Assembly (NCBI GenBank): GCA_902796295.1
Contig: CADBOL010000052.1
Location: 1-5,756, forward strand
Origin: Oscillospiraceae bacterium
GTDB taxonomy: Bacteria > Bacillota > Clostridia > Oscillospirales > Acutalibacteraceae
Length of the DNA stretch: 5,756 nt
Direction of reading: 5' to 3'
Under the pieces are notes generated by a model, which ran no database searches, was not told the origin of the DNA, and saw only the letters and a program-made list of their open reading frames with translations. The position numbers were made by a program, and so were the translations under genes. Shown here piece by piece: positions 5,526-5,756 of this stretch (its first letter is position 1; each line of letters starts with the position of its first letter).

Positions 5526-5592
5526 TATAGTTAAAGCATATTATGTTCATATTCTCCGGATACCCCCAATAAGCTGAATAATCAGATATTTT

Positions 5593-5628
5593 AAAAAGGC
5601 AGCGGTCTTCATTATGAAGGCCGCTGTC
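5593..5628 (-). terminator. Strong intrinsic terminator for the gene entering from the right
   Basis: GGCAGCGGTCTTC (5598-5610) and GAAGGCCGCTGTC (5616-5628) form a 13-pair stem with two G-T wobbles and a five-base loop. On the minus strand the stem is followed by TTTTT (5597-5593). The plus-strand flank AAATATTT is not a proper T-tract, so it serves the minus strand. It may also block read-through from the convergent secreted-protein gene. Confidence 0.75.
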
Positions 5629-5756
5629 AAATATTTAATACGGCCTGTAACCTGCCGACAAGCAGATGGTCAAGCTCCGGAAGTTTATAATAAATGATTC
5701 GGAAAACATGAAAAGAGCGAAGCAAATCCGTTTTATTGGACTGCAAGCATGTTATA
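5627..5756 (-). CDS. C-terminal end of a minus-strand gene (runs off the right edge)
   Basis: On the minus strand one frame is open for 42 codons from the right edge (first full codon at 5755) to TGA at 5629-5627, ending LPELDHLLVGRLQAVLNI. The other two minus frames stop within the first eight codons. The stop lies in the outer pairs of a strong minus-strand terminator, which supports a real transcript ending here. The family is not recognisable, and 42 open codons can occur by chance, so the terminator is the main support. Confidence 0.4.
   Translation of the reverse strand, partial: ITCLQSNKTDLLRSFHVFRIIYYKLPELDHLLVGRLQAVLNI

Noticed and set aside
5708..5756. Plus-strand frame starting MKRAKQIRF and running off the right edge
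   Set aside because: It has no ribosome binding site upstream and overlaps the minus-strand frame that is supported by a terminator.

Overview
The window looks like chromosomal DNA from an uncultured anaerobic member of the Bacillota, probably a gut-type Clostridia. This is an inference from the consistently strong GGAGG-type ribosome binding sites, the short intrinsic terminators, sigma-A-like promoters and the gene content. No rRNA, tRNA, CRISPR array, transposase or phage gene is visible, and no marker gene fixes the genus.

Layout. At the left edge (1-341, minus strand, visibly AT-richer than what follows) lie the first 40 codons of a membrane-anchored small protein. It is preceded by a 5'-truncated reading frame with no ATG that runs directly into its ribosome binding site. 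This stretch meets the next gene at a terminator-like hairpin that has lost its T-tract on the relevant strand, so a rearrangement junction is plausible. Next, on the minus strand, come a flavodoxin-fold protein (360-872, GTG start) carrying a compact four-cysteine motif like that of iron-sulfur flavoproteins, and a 467-residue major facilitator transporter (976-2379). A 130-base divergent promoter region separates the transporter from a plus-strand FAD-dependent oxidoreductase of the phytoene-desaturase type (2510-4015). Between the two promoters sits a 29-base inverted repeat that could be a shared operator.

Fifteen bases after the oxidoreductase is a 103-codon secreted reading frame (4031-4342). 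It resembles only the N-terminal part of a GH76-like helical-barrel glycosidase and appears truncated and frameshifted. After a good terminator (4447-4479) comes an independently promoted 303-residue secreted protein of unknown function (4614-5525), with a signal peptide, a PEGA-like segment and a C-terminal hydrophobic anchor. At the right edge a minus-strand reading frame (5627-5756) enters the window and ends in a strong minus-strand terminator.

How they may work together. The transporter, the iron-sulfur-flavoprotein-like protein and the FAD oxidoreductase form a divergent cluster that could import a small organic substrate and carry out redox chemistry on it. The substrate is not readable from the sequence. 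No isoprenoid or carotenoid synthesis gene is present, so a carotenoid role is not claimed. The cluster is the best candidate for an undescribed pathway here, but the evidence is gene order and shared promoter architecture only.
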